Shown here: in pieces, positions 12,149-22,464 of the stretch
How positions within the stretch are numbered: position 1 is the stretch's first letter
Layout: each line of letters starts with the position of its first letter
NCBI RefSeq assembly: GCF_000220395.1
Contig: NW_004086817.1
Coordinates: forward strand, 1-27,128
Length of the DNA stretch: 27,128 nucleotides
Source of the DNA: Ichthyophthirius multifiliis
Lineage: Eukaryota > Ciliophora > Oligohymenophorea > Hymenostomatida
Direction of reading: 5' to 3'
Program-made: the position numbers and the translations under genes
Notes under the pieces: model-generated
Told to the model about the DNA's origin: nothing
Database searches by the model: none
The model's input: only the letters and a program-made list of their open reading frames with translations

Positions 12149-13340
12149 TGTAATATATATATATAAATAAATTTAATATATAAATATTTAGAATTTAACA
12201 TATATTTAAATATAAATATATTTAATATAAATTTATTATTAAATTATATGTATAAATCATATATAATTTCATATATATATATATTTAAATACTTTTTAAA
12301 TAAGTATATATATTTGCATACATATTTATAATAATATTTTTATAATTTTTTTTTTTATATATTATTTACGATGTTTGAGGATTTTCTATTGATTTTTATA
12401 AGTCTTAACATGCTGTAAGTCCTATCTAGTTGTGTGCTAAGTTTATTTCCTTAGCATTTTTTTATATGCTTTATAAAATATCACTTATACTTTTATCAGT
12501 TATTCGATTATTATTTAGGTAATATTTCTTTATTTAGTTTACTTTTTTTAATCCTTTTCCTAAAACTGATAAATATTTATCTCCAAAATTCATATAACTT
12601 TTTTTGTTTATTAAAATAAAACAAAATATATAATTTTTTTGTTAACTAAAATAAATAAAATAATAAAATTACCTTACTTTAAGTGTATTTTCATCTCCTT
12701 TTTATTTAAAAAGTCCCAATTTACTTGGAAAAATGTTACATTTTTCAATTTGTTCAAGTATTTTGACCTAAACCCCCATATCATTTTAATAATATTCATC
12801 TTTTTCGATAATTTTAGACAAGTGTTTATAATTACTATAATATTACTAAACAATATTATCCCCCACAGTTTTTTAATTATTATTATCCAAATGATCGAAT
12901 TCAATAGTCTAGTTGATTTTTTTAAGCAAAAGACTATCAAATATTCTCTCTTCTTCTTCCTCTTCTAATTCCTTCGATTTCCCATACAAAGAAAGAGAAT
13001 TTAAATAATGTGAACGCTCGCCCATTACTTGAGATTTCGTATTTAAATTATTATTTAAATTTTTCATAAATTCAATGGGGCTTTTTCTCAAAAATATAGT
13101 ATTTTATTTTTCTTTACATTCAGAATTCTTTGTTGAAAGTTTTTCCTCTTGTCCTATTTATTAAACTGTCATAGAATTTAAAGAATTTATTTTTAAATCT
13201 TTCATTATATCAGGGTTATTTTGACGTTTTTATTGTTTTATAGTCTATGTGGTCGAAGGTTACTTTATTCTAGTTTCATTACGCTTTTCTTATGTTTATA
13301 TACGGGGTAATTTGATGGTATTTTTTTGTTAGTTTTTCAT
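9892..13340 (-). CDS. Leucine-rich-repeat protein with conserved CWICEGW / EF-hand-like C-terminal region
   Basis: Four exons, read 13340-12673, 12597-12370, 12095-10163, 10110-9892 (TGA), give 1015 residues with every junction in phase. The first about 220 residues are low-complexity, with a Glu run (KELEEEEEERIF). LRRs of the ribonuclease-inhibitor type follow, about residues 225-460: KKYYLNNNRITDKSISDIL, KEINLAHNQIGLTACQDL, LNLEDNKLLDNSVQYLL, LNLSKNFLT, LYLYWNQISGKGGIEIF, LDISSNNLGK, LDLSNNQFD. Next comes a Cys/Trp block (C506-C-W-I-C-E-G-W513), a MVPPGDLFYFFSG block, and a long conserved-looking tail. Its end (PPFMCLEELQNICTQCGF and MSLLEFMEAVARIAED) resembles degenerate EF-hand helices. 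I believe relatives exist in ciliates and other alveolates but cannot name a function. Cytosolic: no signal peptide or membrane segment. Confidence 0.8.
10111..10162 (-). other. Intron 3 of LRR gene (52 nt)
   Basis: GTAAAA donor (exon ends …AEDV) and AAAAG acceptor, phase 0, joining to SLEPIEGIRFVDQDWEDL. The other introns are 12096-12369 (274 nt, phase 2, TA-rich, the longest in the window) and 12598-12672 (75 nt, phase 2). Confidence 0.8.
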
Positions 13341-13720
13341 TTTTTTTTATTACATATAAAAAAATATATAAATTACTTATAAAAAAATAATTTTACTAAT
13401 TATTATATTTTAATTTTTATAAATATTACATTATTTATATAAATAATTTATTATCTATCTTTCATTTTTTCCTTTTTAATAAAACTAATAAATTAATGAT
13501 TATAATTTTATTTTTTTTTTAAAAAAAATATAATTATGTTTATATCAATTGATAATTTTCTATTAATTATTATTATTAAAATTTTATTTTTTTTACATTA
13601 ATTAATATATATATATAAAATAGAAAAAATTGTATAAATTATATATATGATATATTATTAATTTAACTGTAAGATTATTTAAATATAATTAAAATTTTGT
13701 TTGAAAATAAAATAAAATTA
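13341..13720. other. Intergenic spacer between two minus-strand genes
   Basis: About 380 bp of nearly pure A/T, including T and A homopolymers and a short (TA)n run near 13607-13650. It should contain the promoter of the LRR gene and the 3' UTR of the Q/N-rich gene. Nothing else recognised. Confidence 0.5.
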
Positions 13721-15443
13721 TCAAAAACTTTTTTAATAAAAATTATAATATAAATTTTTAAATTCTTCCTAGTCTTAACTTCTACTAATATTTAAATATT
13801 GCTATAAATCATTATTTTAAACAATATTTTATTTGCATATAGTTTTTTCTAAAAATTTTTATCTAACATTTATCCATCATTAAAGTTTTCTTAATTAATA
13901 TTTTAAAATTTAATCTTTTTTATTTAAAACTATTTTATTTTTAGTCTTTTAATTCTTAATTTTATTCAATTTATTTTTTCAAATTTTAAATTTTAGCCTC
14001 TCTTCTTTTTATATCATTTTATACTCTTTAAATAAATGATTTCTAAAAAACTTATAATTTTAAAGGTTATTTTTTTTATTAAACTTATTCATTTTAATTA
14101 AAAGTATTAATTTATTTAATATTATTACTCAAGCTTTTTTTTATAATTTAATTTTATTAATTATATTAAATTGTTTAATTTTATTATTTATTTTATTAAG
14201 TAAAACTATCGATAATATTGCTTTTTACAGGCGTATTTTATTATTCTAATAATGTTTTAATAACCTGATTTTTAATTTTTTAATTTGTTTATATTTCTTA
14301 AGTATTTTAATTTTATTACAAATTATCAGTATAATTATTTTACTTTATATATTAACTTAAATCAAGAAAGAATTATTTTTATATACTTTAGTTATTATTT
14401 TATTTTTAATATTCATCATTTTAAAATATATTTTCGTATTAATTTTGATTAAAATTTGTATTTTCTTATAATTAAATTTAATTTTTTTATTAGATATTAT
14501 TTTTTTAAATACAAAAACTCTTAATTATATTATTATTTTATTTTTACATTAGTAAATTATTATTATTATAATTAAAATTATTCTAAAAATAATTAAAAAA
14601 AGAATTTACTTAAAAAAATTAATTTTCTTCATTTTTTTTTATATCATATAAATATTATTATTAATAAGGTTCTTCATATAAAAATTATTAATTATTAACA
14701 ATTTATTATTAATTTAATTATAATTATTTATTATTAATGTATTGATTATTATAAAAATTATCACTTTTATTATTATTAATATAATAATTTTAATTATTAT
14801 TATTTTTAATATTAATATTATTATTATTAATATTTTTATTATTAATTCCATTATAATTATTATTTTTATATTAATATTTTTAATCTTTTTCCATTTCTTT
14901 TTTATTTTATTTTTTTAAATATAAATTTTTATTTTCTTTATCTTTATTTATTCTTAATTAAGTATTTTTATTATTTTTATTAATTCATTATATTTATAAA
15001 TTGTTTTAATTATCATATTTATTATTATAATATTTGATTTCATTTTTAATATCTAAATTATCCTTATTTAAATTATTATATTTTTAAAGAATTTATTATA
15101 TATTTTAATTTAATTATTATGTATAGTCTTTTTATTATTATTAATAAGAAATTTTTTATTATAATTATAGTTTATTATTATCATCAAATGTTTATTTGTC
15201 ATTAATGTTTTTAAAATAATTACTTATTTTCATGTCTTGATTATTTGTTTAGTTTACATTTTAATAAGTAAAATCATTTTTTAATAATTATTATTAATTA
15301 GATATTTTATCTTAATGTTTTTATACTTAAGGCCTAATATGTTTTTATTAATTTTATTATAATGAAATATTGCTATATTCTTGAATATCTTGAATATTAT
15401 TAAATGAAAATTATTTTTAATCTAAAAATTATTATTATTCCAT
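13721..15443 (-). CDS. Q/N-rich low-complexity protein, frame interrupted
   Basis: Not recognised. ATG at 15443-15441 (MEQQQFLDQKQFSFNN) opens a frame with strong ciliate coding character (Q, N, K, with D/E/S/Y interspersed) for 152 codons. It ends at TGA 14987-14985. The same frame then continues unmistakably as coding (INKDKENKNLYLKKQ, NNQQFLYEEPYQQQYLYD) to about 13920, with a basic coiled-coil segment (RREAKIQNLKKQIEQNQE). The last about 65 codons (NINQENFNDGQMLDKNFQ, then NNDLQQYLNISRSQDQEEF) fall in two other frames and end at TGA 13723-13721. Both shifts lie at A6 runs on the coding strand (13916-13921 and 13843-13848). No GT...AG intron removes the in-frame TGA. It may be a recent pseudogene, an assembly with base errors, or two genes. 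Confidence 0.5.
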
Positions 15444-15592
15444 ATTATAAATTTATATATTTTATTTTTTAAGAAATAAAAATAATAAAAAAATAAATAA
15501 TTATATTTAATAATTAAAATTAAATTAAAAACATAATAAAATATAAATTAACCTTAACTAAAAAATTAACAGAATTAATCTAATAAAAAAAA
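15444..15592. promoter_or_regulatory. Divergent intergenic region (149 bp)
   Basis: Separates the start codons of the minus-strand Q/N-rich gene and the plus-strand coiled-coil gene, so it must hold both promoters and 5' leaders if both genes are expressed. The sequence is A/T with no motif I can call. Confidence 0.4.
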
Positions 15593-15640
15593 ATGTAAAA
15601 AGGAATACATATTATATACTAATAATCACCTTAATAAAAC

Positions 15641-15691
<51 letters not shown>

Positions 15692-16889
15692 TAGTTATAG
15701 TAAAAAGTATTACGTTAGAATTCTCCAACTCCAAACAGTAGTTTATTACCTAAAAACTTAATCTAACCCTCTTAATATTAATAAAAATACCCAAATTAGC
15801 TTTAACATCAATTATATAATACACATTAAGAGATTTAATAGTCTTAAACAAGGTTAATTCATTCTAATAATACTCATTTTTTAAAAAACAATAATCTTAA
15901 TACAAATAATTAAAAAAATATTAATTTTTTAAGAAATAATTCTCCACTTTTATCCCCAAGAATCAGTGATAAAAAGGAATCAATAATTTTAAAACAACAT
16001 TTTTCTTTTAATGAAAGTTTTGATTAAAAATAGGCTAAAAATAACTAAGATTTAGATATTTTGTCAAATATTTAAAAACTATCAGCTGAAAACGATAATT
16101 TAAATAAATAAAATTAAAAACTAGCACGAGATTATTCACTTTTAAATTAAAAAGTAAGCTAAAATATGAAATAATTATTAGAATTTAACTCTTTAAAATA
16201 ACAATTAGACTAGTCAAATATATAAAACTAACAATTAAATTTAAAAATAGATTAATATGAAACCAAAATAAGTGTTTTGCAATAATCTAATGAAGATTTA
16301 TTAAATTAAATATAATAGAAAGTTTTATAAAATGAAAAGATTTAAAATAAAAATTAAAATTAATAAAATGATTAGTAGGTTATTCATCAATTAGAAGATA
16401 GAATTAATGTTTTATTAAGTTAAAACGAGTAATTAAGGTAAGAATTAGTATAATAAAGAGAAAATTTTACAGAAGATAAGGTAAATGAGGCAATAGAATA
16501 AATGTTTTAAGAAAAAAATTAAAAAATTAAAAATTTAGAAGAAAAAATAAAATAATAGAAATACCAATAAGAAATAAATAATAATTGTACATTTTAAAAA
16601 GAAAAAATAATGAAAGAATGTTAAAAATAAGAATGTTTTGAAAAAAATAGTGTTTTAAAAAAAAATAAAGAAACAATTGAATAATTAAAAGATGTTTTAA
16701 ATTAAATATAATAATAATTAATTATAAAGGATAATTAAATTGAGTAATTAAAAAATAAAAATTTAAAAGAAAAAGAAATAATAATAAATGAAAAAGATTA
16801 ATAAATTAAATAAATTTAATAAAAAAATAATGAAATTTTAATATAAAATGAAGATTTATAAAATTAAATATTAATAAAATAAAAACATG

Positions 16890-16958
<69 letters not shown>

Positions 16959-19064
16959 TTTTATATATATATATTATTAATTTTTTTTTTAATAAGCTAT
17001 TTCAAGAAAATTTAGAAAAATAAAATTTACAAGAATAATTTAATCTTTTTTTAAATTAAAATAAAAAAAGTTTATAAGATCAGATTCTTTTAGAAAAAAG
17101 TATAGAAAATTAAAAAATTATAAATGAGAGGAATCAATATATATAAGATTTAGATAAAATTAAATTAGAAAATACTTCTATTAAATTAAAATATGAAGAA
17201 TTATTAAATTAAAAATATAATTTAGAGTAAAAAATAATCGATAAAGAAGATTAAATACATTAATTAGAATAGTAAATAAATAAATTAAATAATGAAAAAG
17301 ATTAACAAGAATTTAAAATGAGCCATATATAATAAAATATTCATAAAATTGAACAAGAAAGGGATATTTTTATAAAAGAAACATAAGATTTTTACAATTT
17401 AAAAGAGAAAATTTATCTTTCCGAATAAAGCAGGCTAAAGGAAATAGTTGAGAATTTAAAAGAAGAATTTTAAGTTAAAGAAGACTAATATTAAGAATAA
17501 ATAAATAAATATTAATAAGAAAATGAATATATTTAATAAGATAACATTCATTTATAAAATTAAATAGAAATATTTTAGAAAAAAATGAATAAAATAGGAC
17601 AATAAGGTGAATATAATTAAAACGAGAAAATTTTAAACAATTAAACTATAGAAGAATTATAAAAATAAATATGTTTTTTATAAAACGAAGTGAAAGTTTT
17701 GTACGAAAAAAACACTAATATTAATATAAAGAAGGAAAAAACAGAAAAAAAATTAACGAAATGAAAGAAAAATACGAAATACAAATTTAGTAAATGAAAA
17801 ATGAATTTGAAATTTAAAATGAATAAATTAATTTAAAATTTAAACATATAAGTGATTAATATGAGGAAGTTTGTTAAATTTATAATGTAAAATAATAAGA
17901 ATTAAATAGTTTTAGATAGGAATTGCCTTTTATTACTAGTAAAATGTAAACAGAAAAGATTAATCTTGAATAAGAAATAGATATGTTATAATAAAATTGT
18001 ACACAAAATGTTTAAGTAATATAAGATTATTAATAAAGGATTTTAGATTTAGAAAAATAATTACATGAATATTAACTTAATAATTAAGAATTAAAAGAAA
18101 AAAATTAATAATCTAATTTAAAAAATTAATAAATAGAATAATAATATGATGATTTAAATAAAAAAATGAATATATTAGAAAAAAAAAATGAAAATAATAA
18201 AAATCATTATATGAAATTATTATCAGAATAAGAAAGTTAAATTAATTAAAATAAAATATCGTTTATAGAATTAGAAATGAAAAATTAAAGAATATAAGAA
18301 GAACTACAAATGTCTAATCAATTAAAATAGTAATATAAATAAATATAAATATATAAAAACATTAAAATAAAAAAAAAATATATTGAATACATATAAATAA
18401 AAAACTTAAAAATATAATATTAATATAACTATATAGAATTATATATATATATATATATATATATTATATTAATATATATATATATATATATATATTTACA
18501 TCTATTTTATTTACTTATAATATCTTTTTAAGATTAATGAAAGAATAAATGTAAAATTTTGAGAACAATTTTCGAAATGAAATTGATTGTACAAAAGATT
18601 AAAGTATAAAAGATTTTTCATAAAAATTTGAAAGAGAAAGGAGAGATTTTTAATAAATTATTTAAAAATACACTATTTAAATTCGATAATTATAAATTGA
18701 TAATGATTAATTAAGTTAATAACTATAATAAAAATAAAAAGAAATCGAAAATTTAAAAAGTTAATATAATCGTTTGGCAGAAAAAGAATAAAATATTTTT
18801 TAAAAATATAAATATATGGAAAATTCTTATAATAAAATTTTAAAATAAAATAATTTATCTGATTAAGAAGATGATATTAAATCATAAAATTCATACTATA
18901 AAGATAAAGATTTTAATTTTTATAATGTTTCTGTTAAAACTAATAAAAAAAGTCAAAAAAATAATATTTTAAATGAAAATAATTATAGTCCTGCTTAGTC
19001 TACATTTAAAAAACAAAATGATTACTTTTTAACTAAATATAACAATAAAATATAATTAGAATGA
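15593..19064 (+). CDS. Long coiled-coil protein with N-terminal polyglutamine tract
   Basis: Exons 15593-16888, 16997-18329 and 18533-19064 (TGA), about 1050 codons. Near the N-terminus a (TAA)n run (about 15648-15692) reads as about 16 Gln. A Ser/Pro/Asn-rich region follows (NSPTPNSSLLPKN, LRNNSPLLSPRISDKKES). From about residue 160 almost everything is heptad-like coiled coil (QKLSAENDNLNKQNQKLARD, HQLEDRINVLLSQNEQLRQE, IHQLEQQINKLNNEKDQQEF). The tail is Ser/Asn/Lys-rich and ends KYNNKIQLE. Introns 16889-16996 (108 nt) and 18330-18532 (203 nt) are TA-rich. Exon 2 is one base short of phase. Both flanks code well and join if the A8 run at 17745-17752 is one base longer (…KEKTEKK|INEMKEKYE). 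Such proteins are usually cytoskeletal, centrosomal or Golgi scaffolds; I cannot choose. Confidence 0.75.
15648..15692 (+). repeat. (TAA)n microsatellite translated as polyglutamine
   Basis: About fifteen consecutive TAA triplets, ending TAACAATAG, lie inside the coiled-coil gene. In the reassigned code the register used gives Gln; the other two registers would give Asn or Ile. Length variation would change the tract without breaking frame. Confidence 0.85.
16889..16996 (+). other. TA-repeat intron of the coiled-coil gene (108 nt)
   Basis: GTAAAT donor, about 30 uninterrupted TA units, then AATAAG acceptor, phase 0. The second intron of this gene (18330-18532, 203 nt, phase 2) also contains two TA blocks. 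Confidence 0.8.
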
Positions 19065-19320
19065 AATTATTATTATTTTTTTTTTAAATAAAAAAAATAT
19101 TCTGATATAAAAAATCAAAAAATAAAAATATAAATTAAAAAATAATTTAAAAGAAAGTTATATATAAATATTTAAATGTATAAATTAAAATACTATTTAT
19201 ATATATGAATATTCTTTTAGAAAACAAAATTAAATTAAATTCCATTTTTTTTTTAAATAAAATATTAAAATAAAATTAATAATAAAAAATCATAAAAAAT
19301 AAATATATAAAAAAAAATCA
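19065..19320. other. Convergent intergenic spacer (256 bp)
   Basis: Lies between the TGA of the coiled-coil gene and the TGA of the TROVE gene, which face each other. Both 3' UTRs must fit here and may overlap. A/T-rich, no hairpin terminator or RNA gene seen. Confidence 0.5.
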
Positions 19321-21402
19321 TCATTTAATAGATTTATCTACATAATTAATAACTTCTTAAACCTAATCAGTATTTTTTCCTTTTTACGCAATAAACTTAA
19401 GTACCGAATCACTCATTCCAAAAACTTTAATATAATTATTATCATTAAATTCCTTTCCTAAATTCAAACTTTACTAGTTTCCTTCCAAATGAACTGTAAA
19501 AACCTTCAAATTCTAATTAACAGTCTTCTTATATTCACTAACACTACTAATAACGGAACATCCTCTGGTTTAGATATCATTATACCCTTCTGCAATCATC
19601 ATATCTGATATAATTATAATATTATCCACAACCAATCCTTATTATTTCCAAGTATTGATACATTCATAAGGGAAATCAGTACCTCCCCCTAATTTACTTT
19701 TCTATTATTTTAAAATTTGCATAGATTACATTAATTCATCTCCAGGTAAATCTACTTTAAGATAATTATTTTAATGTTCAACCCCTGGACTAGAAAAGAT
19801 ATAAAAAGTAGAAATTTCGCATTTTGATTTAATCATTAATCCCAAAAGCAATGCACATTCCAAACAAGTTCTCACACTTCCATATTTCTTCTTCCCTCCC
19901 GAAATATGGATATTCATAGACCCTGAGACATCCGCGAAAATAGCTGTGTGTCCTTTTATTTCATCCAAATTTTTATTAACTGCAATCTTAATGGCTTAAT
20001 TAATACTATTTATATATTTTTTTCCTATATTCGTATCGAATTTTTAATATTCACTTTCATCAAAGCTCTCTTCTTCCATTTCATCACTTCCTTTCTTCTT
20101 CTTTTTTTTCTACTTGTCATTTTTATCTTTTTCTTTTTCGTCTTTGTTTTTGAAACCTTTCTCAACACCTTAAGTTACGACTTCCAAAGCACTAAAAAAT
20201 TACAAAGGGAATACTTTAGCTCCTTCTACATTTTAAGGATTTTGTAATTTTTCGATTACTTAGTTATGATATTCATCTTTAATTCCGGCTTTTAGAATAT
20301 TTCTCAAATTCCTTAACAAAGCTAAATAAGGAATTTAATTTTATTTTATTAAGCTTTCCCAAACTTCTGGCTTATTCCCTTTTTAAGAAAGCTCGCTTTC
20401 CCAAGTTGTCGAAACTGGAATTTTCATCCTTTTTCCGGCTTAATTAGGATCGAATTTTCCTTCGAATTTATTCGAATTTTAGAATTCTTGTTCTGTTTTA
20501 GGATATTTGGCACCTAATATTGCTTAGATTTTATTTTTGGGAGTTTTAATATGGCAGTATCTGACTAAATCCTTAAAAGTTAGAAATTTGGACAATATAT
20601 TTTCACTATCAGTATATGTTTTTCCATTTTTAATATATTTCTTAGGTGCTTTTTTTATAACCTTGGCATGTTTTTTTGCAATTTTATCACTTTTATCACT
20701 ATTTTGTTCTAATTTTTCCATTCTCCTTTCCAATTTCTTAATTTTCAATTCCCTATATTTTTCTATATCAGTAACTTTTAAATATTCTCTAAGAGTTTTT
20801 TTCCTTTAAGAATCCGTGCAATATTTTCCTAATTAATAATCGTTAAATTACTAGAATTTATTTCTCACACACCTTTAAAGTAATCTTGTAAATTTCAATT
20901 ATTTTCTAATATTTTTATTATCATATTATTAATAATAGGAGTACTAAAATCCATTTAAACATAAGTAATGATTTAATTATGAGAACTCACAAACATCAAT
21001 TAAATCTTAAGGCAATAAAACAGCTTTATTGAAATATTTTTCGATAAAAACTTTAGTGTTTTTATTTAATAAACAAAAAGCCACTATAAAATTAGATGTA
21101 GTCCTAATATATAATTCGTTTCTAATATAAACTGCCAATTAGCATATGAATTCCGGATATTTTTCACTGCATTGTACTAAAGCTTCAAGTATAATATTCA
21201 ATCGTTTATCATGTCTATAAAAATAGTTTACTTCTTAAAGAAGACATGAAGCAGTCACATTAAGGAGGTATTAACGTGGTTCCTCGATTTTTAATTTCAA
21301 AGGAGCGTTTTATTATTATTACATTTAAAGCTCGGTTTGCCACCATAGTTATTCTTCTTCTTCTTCTAGCGCTTAAGTAGAATGAAAAGTTTCTTCTTAC
21401 AT
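19321..21402 (-). CDS. RO60: TROVE + von Willebrand A domain protein (Ro60-like)
   Basis: Intronless, 693 residues (human Ro60 is 538), frame unbroken from ATG 21402 (GAAAAAATG context) to TGA 19321-19323. Ro60 binds Y RNAs and misfolded small RNAs in a ring of TROVE helical repeats capped by a vWA domain; TEP1/telomerase-associated proteins share the module. The TROVE region is clear: [74 protein letters not shown] and LRNILKAG. The vWA has a complete MIDAS: D491-V-S-G-S495, T575 in GGTDF, D600 in ISDMM. Two insertions are unusual: a charged coiled coil at about 215-260 ([20 protein letters not shown]) and a Lys/Glu-rich linker at about 415-450 before the vWA. The extended N-terminus has an EEEEE run. 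I cannot tell Ro60 from a TEP1-type relative by sequence alone. Confidence 0.85.
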
Positions 21403-22464
21403 TTTTTCTTATGTATTATTATTATTTTTTAATAGGATTTTATTTTTATATTTTTATATAATTAATCAAAATCTAATAATTATAATATATATATACATAG
21501 TTGATTTTATATACAAAATAAAAGTATTTTATATATATTTATTTTTTCTCTTTTACAAATATAAATATTATATGGATAATTTATATTATTTATTTCAGGC
21601 AAAATTTCATTTTAAATAAATAATTTTTTTATCCTTTTATAAATTATACAATTTTTTTTCATATAAAGTTAATATTATATAATTCAATAATTGTATTTAA
21701 TTTTCATTTTATAAATATTTTTATCTGCATGCATATAGTTTAAAATCCATAATACATATTAAATTTAGGATTAATTATTTATTATTGAATTTATAATATG
21801 AAATTTTATTTATATATTTTTATATATGTGAAATTTATAATATAGAATAGATATAGTTTTAAGATAATATTATAATAAATTAAATTAATTTTATATATCT
21901 TAAGATATAAAAAGATATAATAAATTGATTAAAGTTTCTACTTCTTTAATAGAAACTATATTTTTTTCTTTATAAATATTAATATAATAATGTAAATCTT
22001 TTTTATATGTAAAAATAAAAAATATAAATTTTAAAAATTTCTTCTTAAAAAGATTAAGAAAAAAATTATAAAAAATATATTATTTATAAAGGATTATATT
22101 TAATAAATAAATAATCTATTTATATAAATTAATTACAAAAAAAATATAACATTAATATTGTAATTTAAAACTAAAAAAGAAAAAAAATCAATAATTAATT
22201 AATTGGTTTAATATTAAATATTTAATAAAAAACCCAATATTAATTCTTTTTTAAAATAAAAATAGTTTTCACATATATATTTCATACAATAAATAACTAA
22301 ATATATTGTTCAAATATACAGAATGCAATTTGCCAATTAAATAAAATAATAATATAATATATAATTAAATATAAATGTGAATAAATAAAGAAAATAAGGA
22401 GAAAAAAAAAACATCCAAAATAAAAATATTTTATTTAAAAAAAATAAGCAAAATAACATAATAT
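21403..22464. promoter_or_regulatory. Long divergent intergenic region (1062 bp)
   Basis: The largest gene-free stretch, between the starts of the minus-strand TROVE gene and the plus-strand transporter. It is A/T-rich without long TA microsatellites and should hold both promoters. I looked for tRNA-like or Y-RNA-like stem-loops and found none I could defend. The GC content is too low for a typical tRNA. Confidence 0.45.

Noticed and set aside
12639-12968. 109-codon plus-strand frame and an 88-codon minus-strand frame (12674-12940)
   Set aside because: The plus frame is antisense to exon 1 of the LRR gene, and the minus one is an alternative frame of the same exon. Neither has coding character.
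14583-14609. 27-nt intron (GTAAAT...TTTTAG) in the Q/N-rich gene
   Set aside because: It is a multiple of three, has no TGA and reads through as coding, and no other intron in the window is this short.
19948-20809. Plus-strand hydrophobic frames of 99 and 90 codons
   Set aside because: Antisense of the Lys/Glu-rich linker and coiled-coil insert of the TROVE gene; AAA/GAA codons read backwards give Phe.
21403-22464. tRNA, Y RNA or other structured RNA next to the Ro60-like gene
   Set aside because: No cloverleaf or GC-containing long stem could be drawn by eye; covariance-model searches would be needed to find a divergent one.
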